Source: an uncultured beta proteobacterium (lineage in GTDB: Bacteria; Pseudomonadota; Gammaproteobacteria; Burkholderiales; Burkholderiaceae). From it: 5,944 nucleotides of DNA. Position numbers and translations under genes: made by a program. The stretch is taken from NCBI GenBank assembly GCA_903938955.1, contig CAJAFJ010000768.1, forward strand, positions 1 through 5,944, written 5' to 3'. The notes below the pieces were generated by a model. It worked only from the letters and a program-made list of their open reading frames with translations, searched no databases and was not told the DNA's origin. Position 1 is the first letter of the stretch; every line of letters starts with the position of its first letter. Of this stretch, positions 1 to 5,944 are shown one piece after another.

Positions 1-368
1 AACGTGATGATGGGCCAGCCCACCAAAAAGCCGATGGAGTAGATCAGGCCGTCATAGCCAGAGGCCATGACCGCAGCGGAAATACCCAGGAAAGAAGCCG
101 CCGACATGTAGTCGCCCGCAATGGCCAAGCCATTCTGGAAGCCGGTGATGCCGCCACCGCCGGTGTAGAAGTCAGCAGCGGATTTGGTCTTGGAAGCCGC
201 CCATTTGGTAATGAACAGGGTGCCCACCACAAACGCGGTAAACATGCCGATCGCCACCCAGTTGGTGGGTTGTTTTTCGACTTGCCCCATGTCGGCGCCG
301 GCGGCCATGGCCAGACCGGTCGCCATCAACGCCAGCAGCGCGATAAAGATTGATTTTGTCATTTTCAT
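1..368 (-). CDS. ActP-like sodium:solute (cation/acetate) symporter, N-terminal part
   Basis: This is the first 122 codons of a sodium:solute symporter (SSS) family protein; the rest lies beyond position 1. The family couples Na+ or H+ entry to uptake of small carboxylates such as acetate at the inner membrane. Residues 1-23 form a hydrophobic, signal-like segment ending in an Ala-rich stretch (GLAMAAGAD), as in ActP proteins. A first membrane helix lies at about 37-56. It is followed by the ActP-type stretch [20 protein letters not shown] and [12 protein letters not shown] (residues 65-96), which corresponds to the early transmembrane core of the family. I chose the ATG at 368-366 because it overlaps the TGA of the upstream DUF485 gene as ATGA and has AAGGA 9 bases upstream. 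A second in-frame ATG (362-360) is less well placed. The substrate is inferred from the family and the DUF485 partner; another carboxylate is possible. Confidence 0.9.
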   Translation of the reverse strand, partial: MKMTKSIFIALLALMATGLAMAAGADMGQVEKQPTNWVAIGMFTAFVVGTLFITKWAASKTKSAADFYTGGGGITGFQNGLAIAGDYMSAASFLGISAAVMASGYDGLIYSIGFLVGWPIIT

Positions 369-673
369 TTGGAGACGTCCTTCAGGATGGCTGCAGTGAG
401 GTCGTCATATTCGCTGTTGGCACGGCGCACGTAAATGGCCGTGATCAGGATGGTGAAAATGATGACGCCCATGCCGATGGGAACACCCACCGAGGTCACG
501 CCATCACCTATACGCTGGGCAAGAAAAGGCTTGTTGAACGCAATGAGCGCGATGTAGCCAAAGTACACAACCAGCATCAACCAGGTCAATGCCCAGCCGA
601 AACCGCCGCGTTTCTTTTGAAGTTCCAAGTACTTCGGGTGTTTTTGGATTTTGTCGACCACCGGATCAATCAT
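365..673 (-). CDS. DUF485 family small inner-membrane protein (YjcH-like), partner of the ActP-type symporter
   Basis: This is a complete protein of 102 residues, the usual size for DUF485 proteins, which are typically encoded directly before an ActP-like symporter (yjcH-actP in Escherichia coli). The N-terminus is soluble and charged ([16 protein letters not shown]). Two hydrophobic helices follow at about residues 25-46 ([19 protein letters not shown]) and 62-82 ([20 protein letters not shown]), then a positively charged [10 protein letters not shown] stretch and a short cytoplasmic tail. The start has a GAGGAG ribosome site 5 bases upstream. Its stop overlaps the symporter start by four bases (ATGA at 368-365), so the two are almost certainly co-transcribed and translationally coupled. 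The molecular role of DUF485 is not established; an accessory role to the symporter is inferred from the conserved linkage. Confidence 0.92.
   Translation of the reverse strand: MIDPVVDKIQKHPKYLELQKKRGGFGWALTWLMLVVYFGYIALIAFNKPFLAQRIGDGVTSVGVPIGMGVIIFTILITAIYVRRANSEYDDLTAAILKDVSK
378..382 (-). promoter_or_regulatory. Ribosome binding site of the ActP-like gene
   Basis: The minus strand reads AAGGA, 9 bases before the ATG at 368-366, inside the end of the DUF485 gene. It favours the overlapping ATGA start over the second ATG six bases downstream, which would have a 15-base spacer. Confidence 0.6.
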
Positions 674-678
674 GTGGG

Positions 679-684
679 CTCCTC
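679..684 (-). promoter_or_regulatory. Ribosome binding site of the DUF485 gene
   Basis: The minus strand reads GAGGAG, 5 bases before the ATG at 673-671. This is a strong Shine-Dalgarno match and fixes the start of the small membrane protein. Confidence 0.75.
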
Positions 685-853
685 AAGTTAAATTACAAAA
701 TATCAAGAATTGTGCTCTCAGTACACAGCTTTGATCTTGCAAAAAAGGGCTGACCAAGTGCTTACGTAGCAGGGGGGGGATTACCCTTGGTGTGCGTGGC
801 AAATGGCGCATTGTCAAGATGACCTTGCGGCGCTGATTGGCTGTTGAACTGCC

Positions 854-859
854 TAGAAT
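854..859 (+). promoter_or_regulatory. Candidate -10 element for the uvrA-like gene
   Basis: TAGAAT matches the sigma-70 -10 consensus at five of six positions and lies 30 bases before the start codon. No good -35 hexamer sits 16-18 bases upstream; TTGCGG at 825-830 is 23 bases away. The call is therefore weak. The same bases include the in-frame TAG (854-856) that bounds the reading frame on its 5' side. Confidence 0.25.
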
Positions 860-872
860 GTCTGGCCCCCAC

Positions 873-876
873 AGGA
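873..876 (+). promoter_or_regulatory. Probable ribosome binding site of the uvrA-like gene
   Basis: AGGA within ACAGGAAAGA precedes the ATG at 890 by 13 bases, which is somewhat long. No alternative in-frame ATG or GTG exists between the upstream stop at 854-856 and position 890, and the protein starting at 890 begins like other UvrA-family N-termini, so the start is secure even though the site is modest. Confidence 0.45.
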
Positions 877-889
877 AAGACATCACCCC

Positions 890-3800
890 ATGCCACACGG
901 TCTCATCCGCATTCGCGGCGCACGCCAGCACAACCTCAAAAACATTGACCTCGATATTCGCACCGGCGAGCTGACGGTGGTCACCGGGCCGAGTGGCTCG
1001 GGCAAGTCGAGTCTGGTGTTTGACACGCTGTACGCCGAAGGCCAGCGGCGCTATGTGGAGACTTTTTCGGCCTATGCCCGGCAGTTTCTCGACCGTATGG
1101 ACAAACCGGCGGTGGACAAGGTGGAGGGCGTGCCGCCCGCGATTGCGATTGACCAGACCAACCCAGTGCGTTCGTCGCGCTCCACGGTCGGCACCATGAC
1201 CGAGCTGAATGACCACCTGAAGCTCTTGTTTGCCCGCGCCGGTCAGTTGTTTGACCGTGACACGGCGGCACCGGTGCGCCACGATTCGGCCGAAACCATT
1301 TACGCGCAGTTGGTGGAGCGGGTGGGGCAGAGCGATGTCCGGCTGGCGATCACTTTTGCTGTCGAGTTGCCTGCCAGCACCACGCCCGAGGAGATTGAGC
1401 AGTGGCTGTCGGTCAGTGGGTTTACCAAGGTGCAGGCGCAGCGCGAGGTGGCCAGCGTCGGGGCGAGCAGCGCGCCGGTCAGTCCCAAGAAGGGCAAGGC
1501 GGCGGTGGCCAGTCCGGAAACGCGTCTGGTGCTGGATGTCGTGGCGGACCGGTTTCGGTTGGCCAGTGTGGAGCGCGCGCGCGTGCTGGAGGCGATTGAA
1601 GTGGCGCTTAAGCATGGCAGCGGGCGCTTGAATGTGTATGTGCTGGATGAGGTGCCAGTCGTCTGGGGCTTTTCCACCGGCCTGCATTGTCCGGAAAGCG
1701 ATGTGCGTTATGCCGACCCGATTGCGTCGGCGTTTTCGTTTAACTCGGCCGTGGGGGCGTGTGACACCTGCCGCGGTTTTGGTCGGGTGATTGGGGTCGA
1801 TTACGGGCTGGTGATTCCCAATGACAAGCTGACGTTGCGCAGCGGCGCCATCAAGCCGATGCAAACCCCGGCCTGGCAGGACGCGCAGGATGATTTGATG
1901 CGCCATGCCGAGGCGGCCGGCATTCCTCGTGACACGCCCTGGAACAAGTTGACGCCTGAGCAGCAGTATTGGGTGATCAATGGTTCGCCCAACTGGAATG
2001 GCAAGTGGAATCAGCATTGGTTTGGCGTCAAGCGCTTTTTTGAGTATCTGGAGACCAAGTCTTACAAGATGCACATTCGGGTGTTGCTGTCCAAGTACCG
2101 CAGTTACACCACGTGTCCGTCGTGTGTTGGCGCGCGGTTGAAGACCGAGAGTTTGTTGTGGCGCATGGGGGGTAAGGCAGAGGCTGATTTGGTGTTGGAC
2201 CCGGCCAAGCGGTTTATGCCTGTTGGTGTCAAGTGGTCGCGGGATCAGTTGGAAGCGTTGCCGGGGCTGTGTTTGCATGACTTGATGTTGTTGCCGTTGG
2301 ATCGGTTGCGGCGTTTCTTTGATGCGTTGCAGGGGGGGCTGGTGCTGGGGGCCGGGTCGGACGGCATGGGGTCGCCGGGCGCCTCAGACGCAAGCTCAAC
2401 ATCGTTGCCCGGCGACCCCATACCGCCCAACCCTGCGGGGTCTTCGGTGGTACGTTCGCAGGCGGATTTGAAGACGCTCACGCTTTTGTTTGAGGAAATC
2501 TCCACCCGTCTTAAATACCTGTGTGATGTCGGCATTGGTTACCTGACGCTGGATCGGCAGAGTCGTACGCTGTCTGGCGGTGAGGTGCAGCGGATTAACC
2601 TCACCACCGCTTTGGGCACTTCGCTGGTCAATACGCTGTTTGTGCTGGATGAGCCCAGTATTGGGCTGCATCCGCGGGATATGCATCGCATTATTTTGGC
2701 GATGCAGCGGCTGCGCGACGCGGGGAATACGCTGGTGGTGGTGGAGCACGACCCTGCCGTCATGCTGGCGGCGGATCGCATGATTGACATGGGGCCGGGG
2801 CCGGGTGAGCGGGGCGGGCAGATTGTGTTTGACGGCTCCACGGCGGACCTGCGCCATGCGGATACGTTGACGGGCGCTTACCTGGGCGGGCGCAAGCAGG
2901 TGGGCATGGGCTTCAAGCGGTTGGTGGACGCTAGTACGCCGCGTCTCATATTAGAAGGCGCGTGCGACCACAACCTGAAAAACGTCACGGTGGAGTTCCC
3001 GTTGCAGCGGCTGGTGTGCGTCACCGGGGTCAGCGGTTCCGGCAAATCGACCCTGATTCAGGACATCTTGGCGCCCGCTTTGTTGCGCCACTTTGGCAAA
3101 GCCACCGAGACGCCCGGCGCGCATGCGCGTCTGCTGGGCGCCGAGCAGCTCAGCGATGTGGTGTTTGTCGATCAGTCGCCGATTGGCAAGACGGCGCGCT
3201 CCAACCCGGCCAGCTATGTCGGCGCGTGGGACGCGATTCGCGAGATTTTTGCCACCGCGCCGATGTCGCGCGAGCGCAGTTACACCGCCTCCAAATTCAG
3301 CTTCAACAACGGCGATGGCCGCTGCCCCACCTGTGGCGGCTCAGGCTTTGAGCACGTCGAGATGCAGTTTTTGAGCGACGTCTACCTGCGCTGCCCGGAT
3401 TGCGATGGCAAACGCTACCGTCCCGAGATTTTGGAGGTGACGATAGAACGATCCCTCTTCGTTTCCGTGAACGGTGCAGCGGAATGGGGGTCAGATCCCA
3501 ATTCGGACAAAGGCAAGCGGGTTGGTCCAACCCGATCTAACGATTTGGGCTCTGACCCCCATTCAGCGGGTTCGAAAAGCCGAGTCCCCGCATCGAATGA
3601 AAACAGCACAGCAACCACGCGCCACCTCAACGTCGCCGACGTCCTGAACCTCACCGTCAGCGAAGCCTGCGTGTTGTTCGCGGCCGACCGCGATGTGATT
3701 CGCGCCCTCCAGCCCATCATCGATGTCGGTCTGGAGTACGTCAAGCTGGGGCAGCCGGTGCCCACGCTGTCCGGCGGCGAGGCGCAGCGTCTCAAGCTGG

Positions 3801-5944
3801 CAGGCTTCCTGGCCGAGGCGGCCAAGAGCACCACCGCCAGCCGGCAGGCCACCGCCAAGCGCGGCACTTTGTTCATGTTTGATGAGCCCACTACCGGTTT
3901 GCACTTTGATGACATCGCCAAGCTGATGCGCGCCATGCGCAAGTTGCTGGATGCGGGACATTCGCTGATCGTGATTGAGCACAACCTGGATGTGATTCGG
4001 GCCAGTGACTGGTTGATTGATCTGGGGCCGGAAGGGGGTGATGCGGGAGGCTCGGTGGTGGCTTTTGGGTCGCCGGACGATGTGCGTCAGCACCTGACTT
4101 CGCATACCGGACGGGCTTTGCGTGATTACGTTGAGGCTTTGGGTGGTGTTCATGCTGTTCATGAAATGCCCATGGGTTACTTGTTGCGCGCTGAGGCTGG
4201 GGCGCTGCCGGGCGCCTCAGACGCAAGCTCAACATCGTTGCCCGGCGGCACCCCAGCCTCAGCGGACCGTTCTTTGCTTGCGGCTGCGGGATTTAATAGG
4301 GGTCAGATTCCAATTGTTTTGGCTGATGCGGCGGCGAAGGGTGTTGTGCTGGCGGCTGAAAACTCCATTCAGATTGTTAATGCGCGTGAGCACAATTTGA
4401 AGTCGCTCAGTGTCAATATTCCGCGGGGCAAGTTCACAGTCGTTACGGGTGTTTCTGGCTCGGGTAAGTCGACGTTGGCGTTTGACATTCTGTTTAACGA
4501 GGGGCAGCGGCGGTATCTGGAGTCGCTGAATGCTTATGCGCGGTCTATCGTGCAGCCGGCGGGGCGGCCGGAGGTGGATGCGGTGTATGGCATTCCGCCG
4601 ACGGTCGCGATTGAGCAGCGGCTGTCTCGCGGTGGGCGCAAGTCCACCGTGGGCACCACGACGGAGGTCTGGCACTTTTTGCGGCTGCTGTACGTCAAGT
4701 TGGGCACGCAGCATTGCATTCACGACGGCACCGCCGTGGCGCCGCAAACGCCGGACAGCATTGCGGCGCAGTTGCTGAAAACGTTTCGGGGTCAGCATAT
4801 TGGCCTGCTGGCGCCGCTGGTGATGAACCGCAAAGGCGTTTACACCGAGTTGGCGGATTGGGCGCGGCCGCGTGGGTTTACGCATTTGCGGGTCGATGGC
4901 AACTTTTTGCCGACCACCAACTTTCCGCGCATTGACCGTTTCAAGGAGCACACGATTGAGCTGCCGGTGATGAGTCTGGACGTGAAGCCGGAGAACGAAG
5001 CCCTGCTGCGCAAGGTGCTGGCCGATGCGCTGGTGCATGGCAAGGGTGTTGTGCATGTGTTGAGTCATCTTGATGGGCTGCAAGAGTTGATGCTGGCCGG
5101 TACGCCCACCGCCGGGCTGGGCACGTTGAGCGCGTTTTCTACCAAGCGCGCCTGCCCGGTGTGCAGCACCAGTTATGCCGAGCTGGACCCACGTTTGTTC
5201 TCGTACAACAGCAAGCATGGCTGGTGTCCGGACTGCGTCGGCACGGGCGTCAAGCTGACCAAGGAGCAGCGTCAGGTGTTTGATGATTCGGTGAAGGATG
5301 ATGACAACAAGGGCCGTGAGCAGACGTTTGCCGAGCCGGATGTGGAAGACCTTGTCGATGCCGCCTGCCCGAGTTGTCAGGGCACGCGGCTGAACGCCAC
5401 GGCTCGTGCTGTGCGGTTTGGAGCGGGTATGGAGACCATGGGCGAGGGCGTTAATGGTCTGGCGGGTCTGTCCGTTGGTACGCCGCTGAGCGCGCGCGCG
5501 AAGGGTAAAGGGGCTAAGGCATTGGCCGATGTGGCTGGATCGTTGGCGGGCACGCTGGCTGGGGGTTGGGCGATCACCGAGTTGGCGCGCATGAGCGTGA
5601 CCGATATTCGTCAGTGGGTTGAGGCGCTGCAGCGCCTGGGTCGCATGAGTCAGCGTGAAACTGATATTGCACGCGATCTGGTGCCGGAGATCAGGAGCCG
5701 GCTGGAGTTTTTGGAGCAGGTTGGCTTGGGTTATCTGACGCTGGACCGGGGTGCGCCGACGTTGAGCGGCGGTGAGGCGCAGCGTATTCGGTTGGCCGCC
5801 CAGTTGGGCAGCAATTTGCAGGGCGTATGTTATGTGCTGGATGAGCCCACCATTGGTCTGCATGCGCGGGACAACCAGATTTTGCTGGGCGCCTTGCAGT
5901 CTTTGAGCGACAAGGGCAATACGCTGGTGGTGGTGGAGCATGAC
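890..5944 (+). CDS. uvrA: Tandem (double-length) UvrA-family ABC ATPase, excinuclease subunit A-like, 3' end beyond window
   Basis: One frame is open for 1685 codons without a stop. Canonical UvrA has about 940 residues and two ATPase modules and finds DNA lesions for UvrB; this protein fuses two UvrA copies. Half 1 spans residues 1 to about 1090. Its first module has Walker A GPSGSGKS (33-40), LSGGE (561-565) and Walker B LDEPSIGLH (Asp587-Glu588). Its second has GVSGSGKS (713-720), a zinc module Cys812/815/835/838, LSGGE (960-964), FDEPTTGLH (Asp998-Glu999) and His1031. Half 2 starts near residue 1163 with GVSGSGKS (1187-1194), Cys1422/1425/1446/1449, LSGGE (1625-1629), LDEPTIGLH (Asp1651-Glu1652) and the H-loop at the edge; its fourth module lies outside. 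The first zinc site of half 1 is degenerate (Cys267-Pro-Glu-Ser270). Repeat insertions occupy the 493-511 loop, residues about 851-911 and the inter-half linker. This is a paralog of the double-UvrA type known in some proteobacteria; whether it acts in excision repair is not shown here. Confidence 0.93.
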   Translation, partial: MPHGLIRIRGARQHNLKNIDLDIRTGELTVVTGPSGSGKSSLVFDTLYAEGQRRYVETFSAYARQFLDRMDKPAVDKVEGVPPAIAIDQTNPVRSSRSTVGTMTELNDHLKLLFARAGQLFDRDTAAPVRHDSAETIYAQLVERVGQSDVRLAITFAVELPASTTPEEIEQWLSVSGFTKVQAQREVASVGASSAPVSPKKGKAAVASPETRLVLDVVADRFRLASVERARVLEAIEVALKHGSGRLNVYVLDEVPVVWGFSTGLHCPESDVRYADPIASAFSFNSAVGACDTCRGFGRVIGVDYGLVIPNDKLTLRSGAIKPMQTPAWQDAQDDLMRHAEAAGIPRDTPWNKLTPEQQYWVINGSPNWNGKWNQHWFGVKRFFEYLETKSYKMHIRVLLSKYRSYTTCPSCVGARLKTESLLWRMGGKAEADLVLDPAKRFMPVGVKWSRDQLEALPGLCLHDLMLLPLDRLRRFFDALQGGLVLGAGSDGMGSPGASDASSTSLPGDPIPPNPAGSSVVRSQADLKTLTLLFEEISTRLKYLCDVGIGYLTLDRQSRTLSGGEVQRINLTTALGTSLVNTLFVLDEPSIGLHPRDMHRIILAMQRLRDAGNTLVVVEHDPAVMLAADRMIDMGPGPGERGGQIVFDGSTADLRHADTLTGAYLGGRKQVGMGFKRLVDASTPRLILEGACDHNLKNVTVEFPLQRLVCVTGVSGSGKSTLIQDILAPALLRHFGKATETPGAHARLLGAEQLSDVVFVDQSPIGKTARSNPASYVGAWDAIREIFATAPMSRERSYTASKFSFNNGDGRCPTCGGSGFEHVEMQFLSDVYLRCPDCDGKRYRPEILEVTIERSLFVSVNGAAEWGSDPNSDKGKRVGPTRSNDLGSDPHSAGSKSRVPASNENSTATTRHLNVADVLNLTVSEACVLFAADRDVIRALQPIIDVGLEYVKLGQPVPTLSGGEAQRLKLAGFLAEAAKSTTASRQATAKRGTLFMFDEPTTGLHFDDIAKLMRAMRKLLDAGHSLIVIEHNLDVIRASDWLIDLGPEGGDAGGSVVAFGSPDDVRQHLTSHTGRALRDYVEALGGVHAVHEMPMGYLLRAEAGALPGASDASSTSLPGGTPASADRSLLAAAGFNRGQIPIVLADAAAKGVVLAAENSIQIVNAREHNLKSLSVNIPRGKFTVVTGVSGSGKSTLAFDILFNEGQRRYLESLNAYARSIVQPAGRPEVDAVYGIPPTVAIEQRLSRGGRKSTVGTTTEVWHFLRLLYVKLGTQHCIHDGTAVAPQTPDSIAAQLLKTFRGQHIGLLAPLVMNRKGVYTELADWARPRGFTHLRVDGNFLPTTNFPRIDRFKEHTIELPVMSLDVKPENEALLRKVLADALVHGKGVVHVLSHLDGLQELMLAGTPTAGLGTLSAFSTKRACPVCSTSYAELDPRLFSYNSKHGWCPDCVGTGVKLTKEQRQVFDDSVKDDDNKGREQTFAEPDVEDLVDAACPSCQGTRLNATARAVRFGAGMETMGEGVNGLAGLSVGTPLSARAKGKGAKALADVAGSLAGTLAGGWAITELARMSVTDIRQWVEALQRLGRMSQRETDIARDLVPEIRSRLEFLEQVGLGYLTLDRGAPTLSGGEAQRIRLAAQLGSNLQGVCYVLDEPTIGLHARDNQILLGALQSLSDKGNTLVVVEHD
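2366..2421 (+). repeat. In-frame palindromic element, family A, copy 1
   Basis: A perfect 15-bp inverted repeat (ATGGGGTCGCCGGGC at 2366-2380, its complement at 2407-2421) encloses a 26-base loop. The inner 41 bases (2374-2414) are identical to 4207-4247. It is read in frame as residues 493-511 of the UvrA-like protein and contains the peptide PGASDASSTSLPG. It sits in the variable loop after RRFFDAL and before the LLFEEISTRLKYL helix that leads into the ABC signature, where canonical UvrA has a short connector. It is therefore an insertion in a tolerant surface loop. Being mid-gene and lacking a T-run, it is not a terminator. Confidence 0.85.
3482..3564. repeat. REP-like inverted pair, family B, inserted in frame
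   Basis: The left arm 3482-3505 (GAATGGGGGTCAGATCCCAA then TTCG) and right arm 3541-3564 are inverted copies matching at 22 of 24 positions. The 35-base centre holds a second hairpin, CGGGTTGG-T-CCAACCCG at 3518-3534. The layout is that of a REP doublet: two inverted copies of a short repeat around a spacer. Both arms read as G-S-D-P in the UvrA frame. It lies inside a larger insert (about 3440-3625, residues 851-912) between EILEV and LNVADVLNLTV, which are almost adjacent in other UvrA proteins. All three CGA codons I found in the gene are in this insert (3449, 3533, 3581), and an ATA lies at 3443, so its codon use differs from the rest. Confidence 0.8.
4189..4264 (+). repeat. In-frame palindromic element, family A, copy 2
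   Basis: Arms of 25 bases (4189-4213 and 4240-4264) pair at 23 positions around the same 26-base loop as copy 1. The 41-base core 4207-4247 is identical to 2374-2414 and is read in the same frame (PGASDASSTSLPG). The outer stem differs from copy 1: TGGGG-CGCT-GCCGGGC on the left against TGGGG-TC-GCCGGGC, with a matching two-base length change on the right arm. It forms the first part of the linker joining the two UvrA halves. Confidence 0.85.
4295..4316 (+). repeat. Single REP-like copy, family B, in the inter-half linker
   Basis: AATAGGGGTCAGATTCCAAT at 4295 onward matches the left arm at 3483-3503 in 19 of 21 positions. No inverted partner lies next to it. It is read in a different frame (N-R-G-Q-I-P-I) from the doublet copy, and it uses one of only two AGG codons I noticed in the gene. 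It lies 30 bases after family A copy 2. Confidence 0.65.
5423..5572 (+). other. Ala/Gly-rich in-frame insert in half 2 of the UvrA-like protein (residues about 1512-1561)
   Basis: Between ARAVRFG and ITELARMSVTDIRQW, UvrA relatives have only a few residues. Here about 50 residues rich in Gly, Ala, Leu and Lys intervene (for example KGKGAKALADVAGSLAG). The DNA includes an 11-base GC dinucleotide run at 5490-5500. I see no clear palindrome or match to the other inserts. The position corresponds to the start of the same pre-signature region that carries family A copy 1 in half 1. The family baseline is recalled, not aligned. Confidence 0.5.

Larger units (their letters stand above)
674..889. promoter_or_regulatory. 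Divergent intergenic region between the DUF485-symporter unit and the uvrA-like gene
   Basis: These 216 bases hold the 5' regions of both divergent units. The DUF485-proximal part (about 685-745) is AT-rich with an A-run at 740-745. An imperfect palindrome TGTGnnCTnAGnnCACA lies at 711-727, and a run of eight G lies at 772-779. On the minus strand I found AT-rich hexamers (TATTTT, TAATTT) but no convincing -35 partner at proper spacing. I found no LexA-type CTGT-N8-ACAG site and no RNA gene. The region must contain promoters for both units, but only a weak candidate can be pointed out. Confidence 0.5.

Noticed and set aside
674..889. LexA/SOS box before the uvrA-like gene
   Set aside because: No CTGT-N8-ACAG with acceptable match was found on either strand; the closest (around 711-729) lacks the second half.
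683..2278. 531-codon open frame on the minus strand
   Set aside because: It lies antisense to well-conserved UvrA motifs. Its translation is Arg/His/Leu/Pro-rich without a recognisable domain, as expected for the reverse of a GC-rich gene.
2332..2338. Seven-G run as a frameshift or phase-variation site
   Set aside because: The frame remains open with conserved UvrA motifs on both sides, so there is no sign of slippage in this sequence.
2366..2421. Hairpin as an integron attC site
   Set aside because: The GTTG in the loop recalls an attC core, but neither GTTRRRY nor the matching RYYYAAC is present, and both copies lie inside a coding frame.
4189..4264. Hairpin as a rho-independent terminator after the first UvrA half
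   Set aside because: No T-run follows the stem, and the reading frame continues directly into half 2.
4788..4795. Further GGGGTCAG matches (also 3026-3033) as extra family B repeats
   Set aside because: Only eight bases match, and both encode conserved UvrA residues (F-R-G-Q and the Walker A G-V-S), so they are coincidental.
4259..5941. 560-codon open frame on the minus strand
   Set aside because: Same reason: it is the antisense shadow of half 2 of the UvrA-like gene, with a basic, low-information translation.

Overview
The window looks like chromosome of a GC-rich betaproteobacterium. Burkholderiales, and probably a Comamonadaceae-type genome, is my best guess. The reasons are the GC-rich codon use, the DUF485/ActP-type symporter pair, and a double-length UvrA with the motif wording I associate with that group. 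This assignment is inference from recalled families, not a database result.

Layout. Positions 1-673 hold two minus-strand genes joined by a 4-base ATGA overlap: a small DUF485 two-helix membrane protein (365-673) and the N-terminal 122 codons of an ActP-like sodium:solute symporter (368 down to 1, cut by the window edge). Positions 674-889 are a divergent intergenic region. From 890 to the right edge a single plus-strand reading frame of 1685 codons stays open. It encodes a tandem (fused, double) UvrA-family protein. Its stop lies beyond the window, so no closed ORF represents it; the long minus-strand ORFs over it are antisense shadows. Three Walker A / LSGGE / Walker B nucleotide-binding sites are visible, and a fourth should follow past the edge.

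The most interesting signal lies inside the uvrA-like gene, which carries at least four short palindromic or repeat-like insertions that keep the frame open. Two belong to one family: an identical 41-base core at 2374-2414 and 4207-4247. Each core sits inside a long hairpin whose outer stems differ in sequence and by 2 bp but differ compensatorily on both arms, and both copies are read in the same frame (shared peptide PGASDASSTSLPG). The other two belong to a GGGGTCAGA REP-like family: an inverted pair at 3482-3564 and a single copy at 4295-4316. The linker between the two UvrA halves appears to consist largely of one copy of each family. This resembles in principle the in-frame palindromic elements known from Rickettsia, but the sequences are not ones I recognise as a described family.

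Functionally the two minus-strand genes suggest small carboxylate (acetate-type) uptake. The uvrA-like gene suggests DNA-damage recognition or a paralogous role. I see no functional link between the two divergent units beyond the shared intergenic region.
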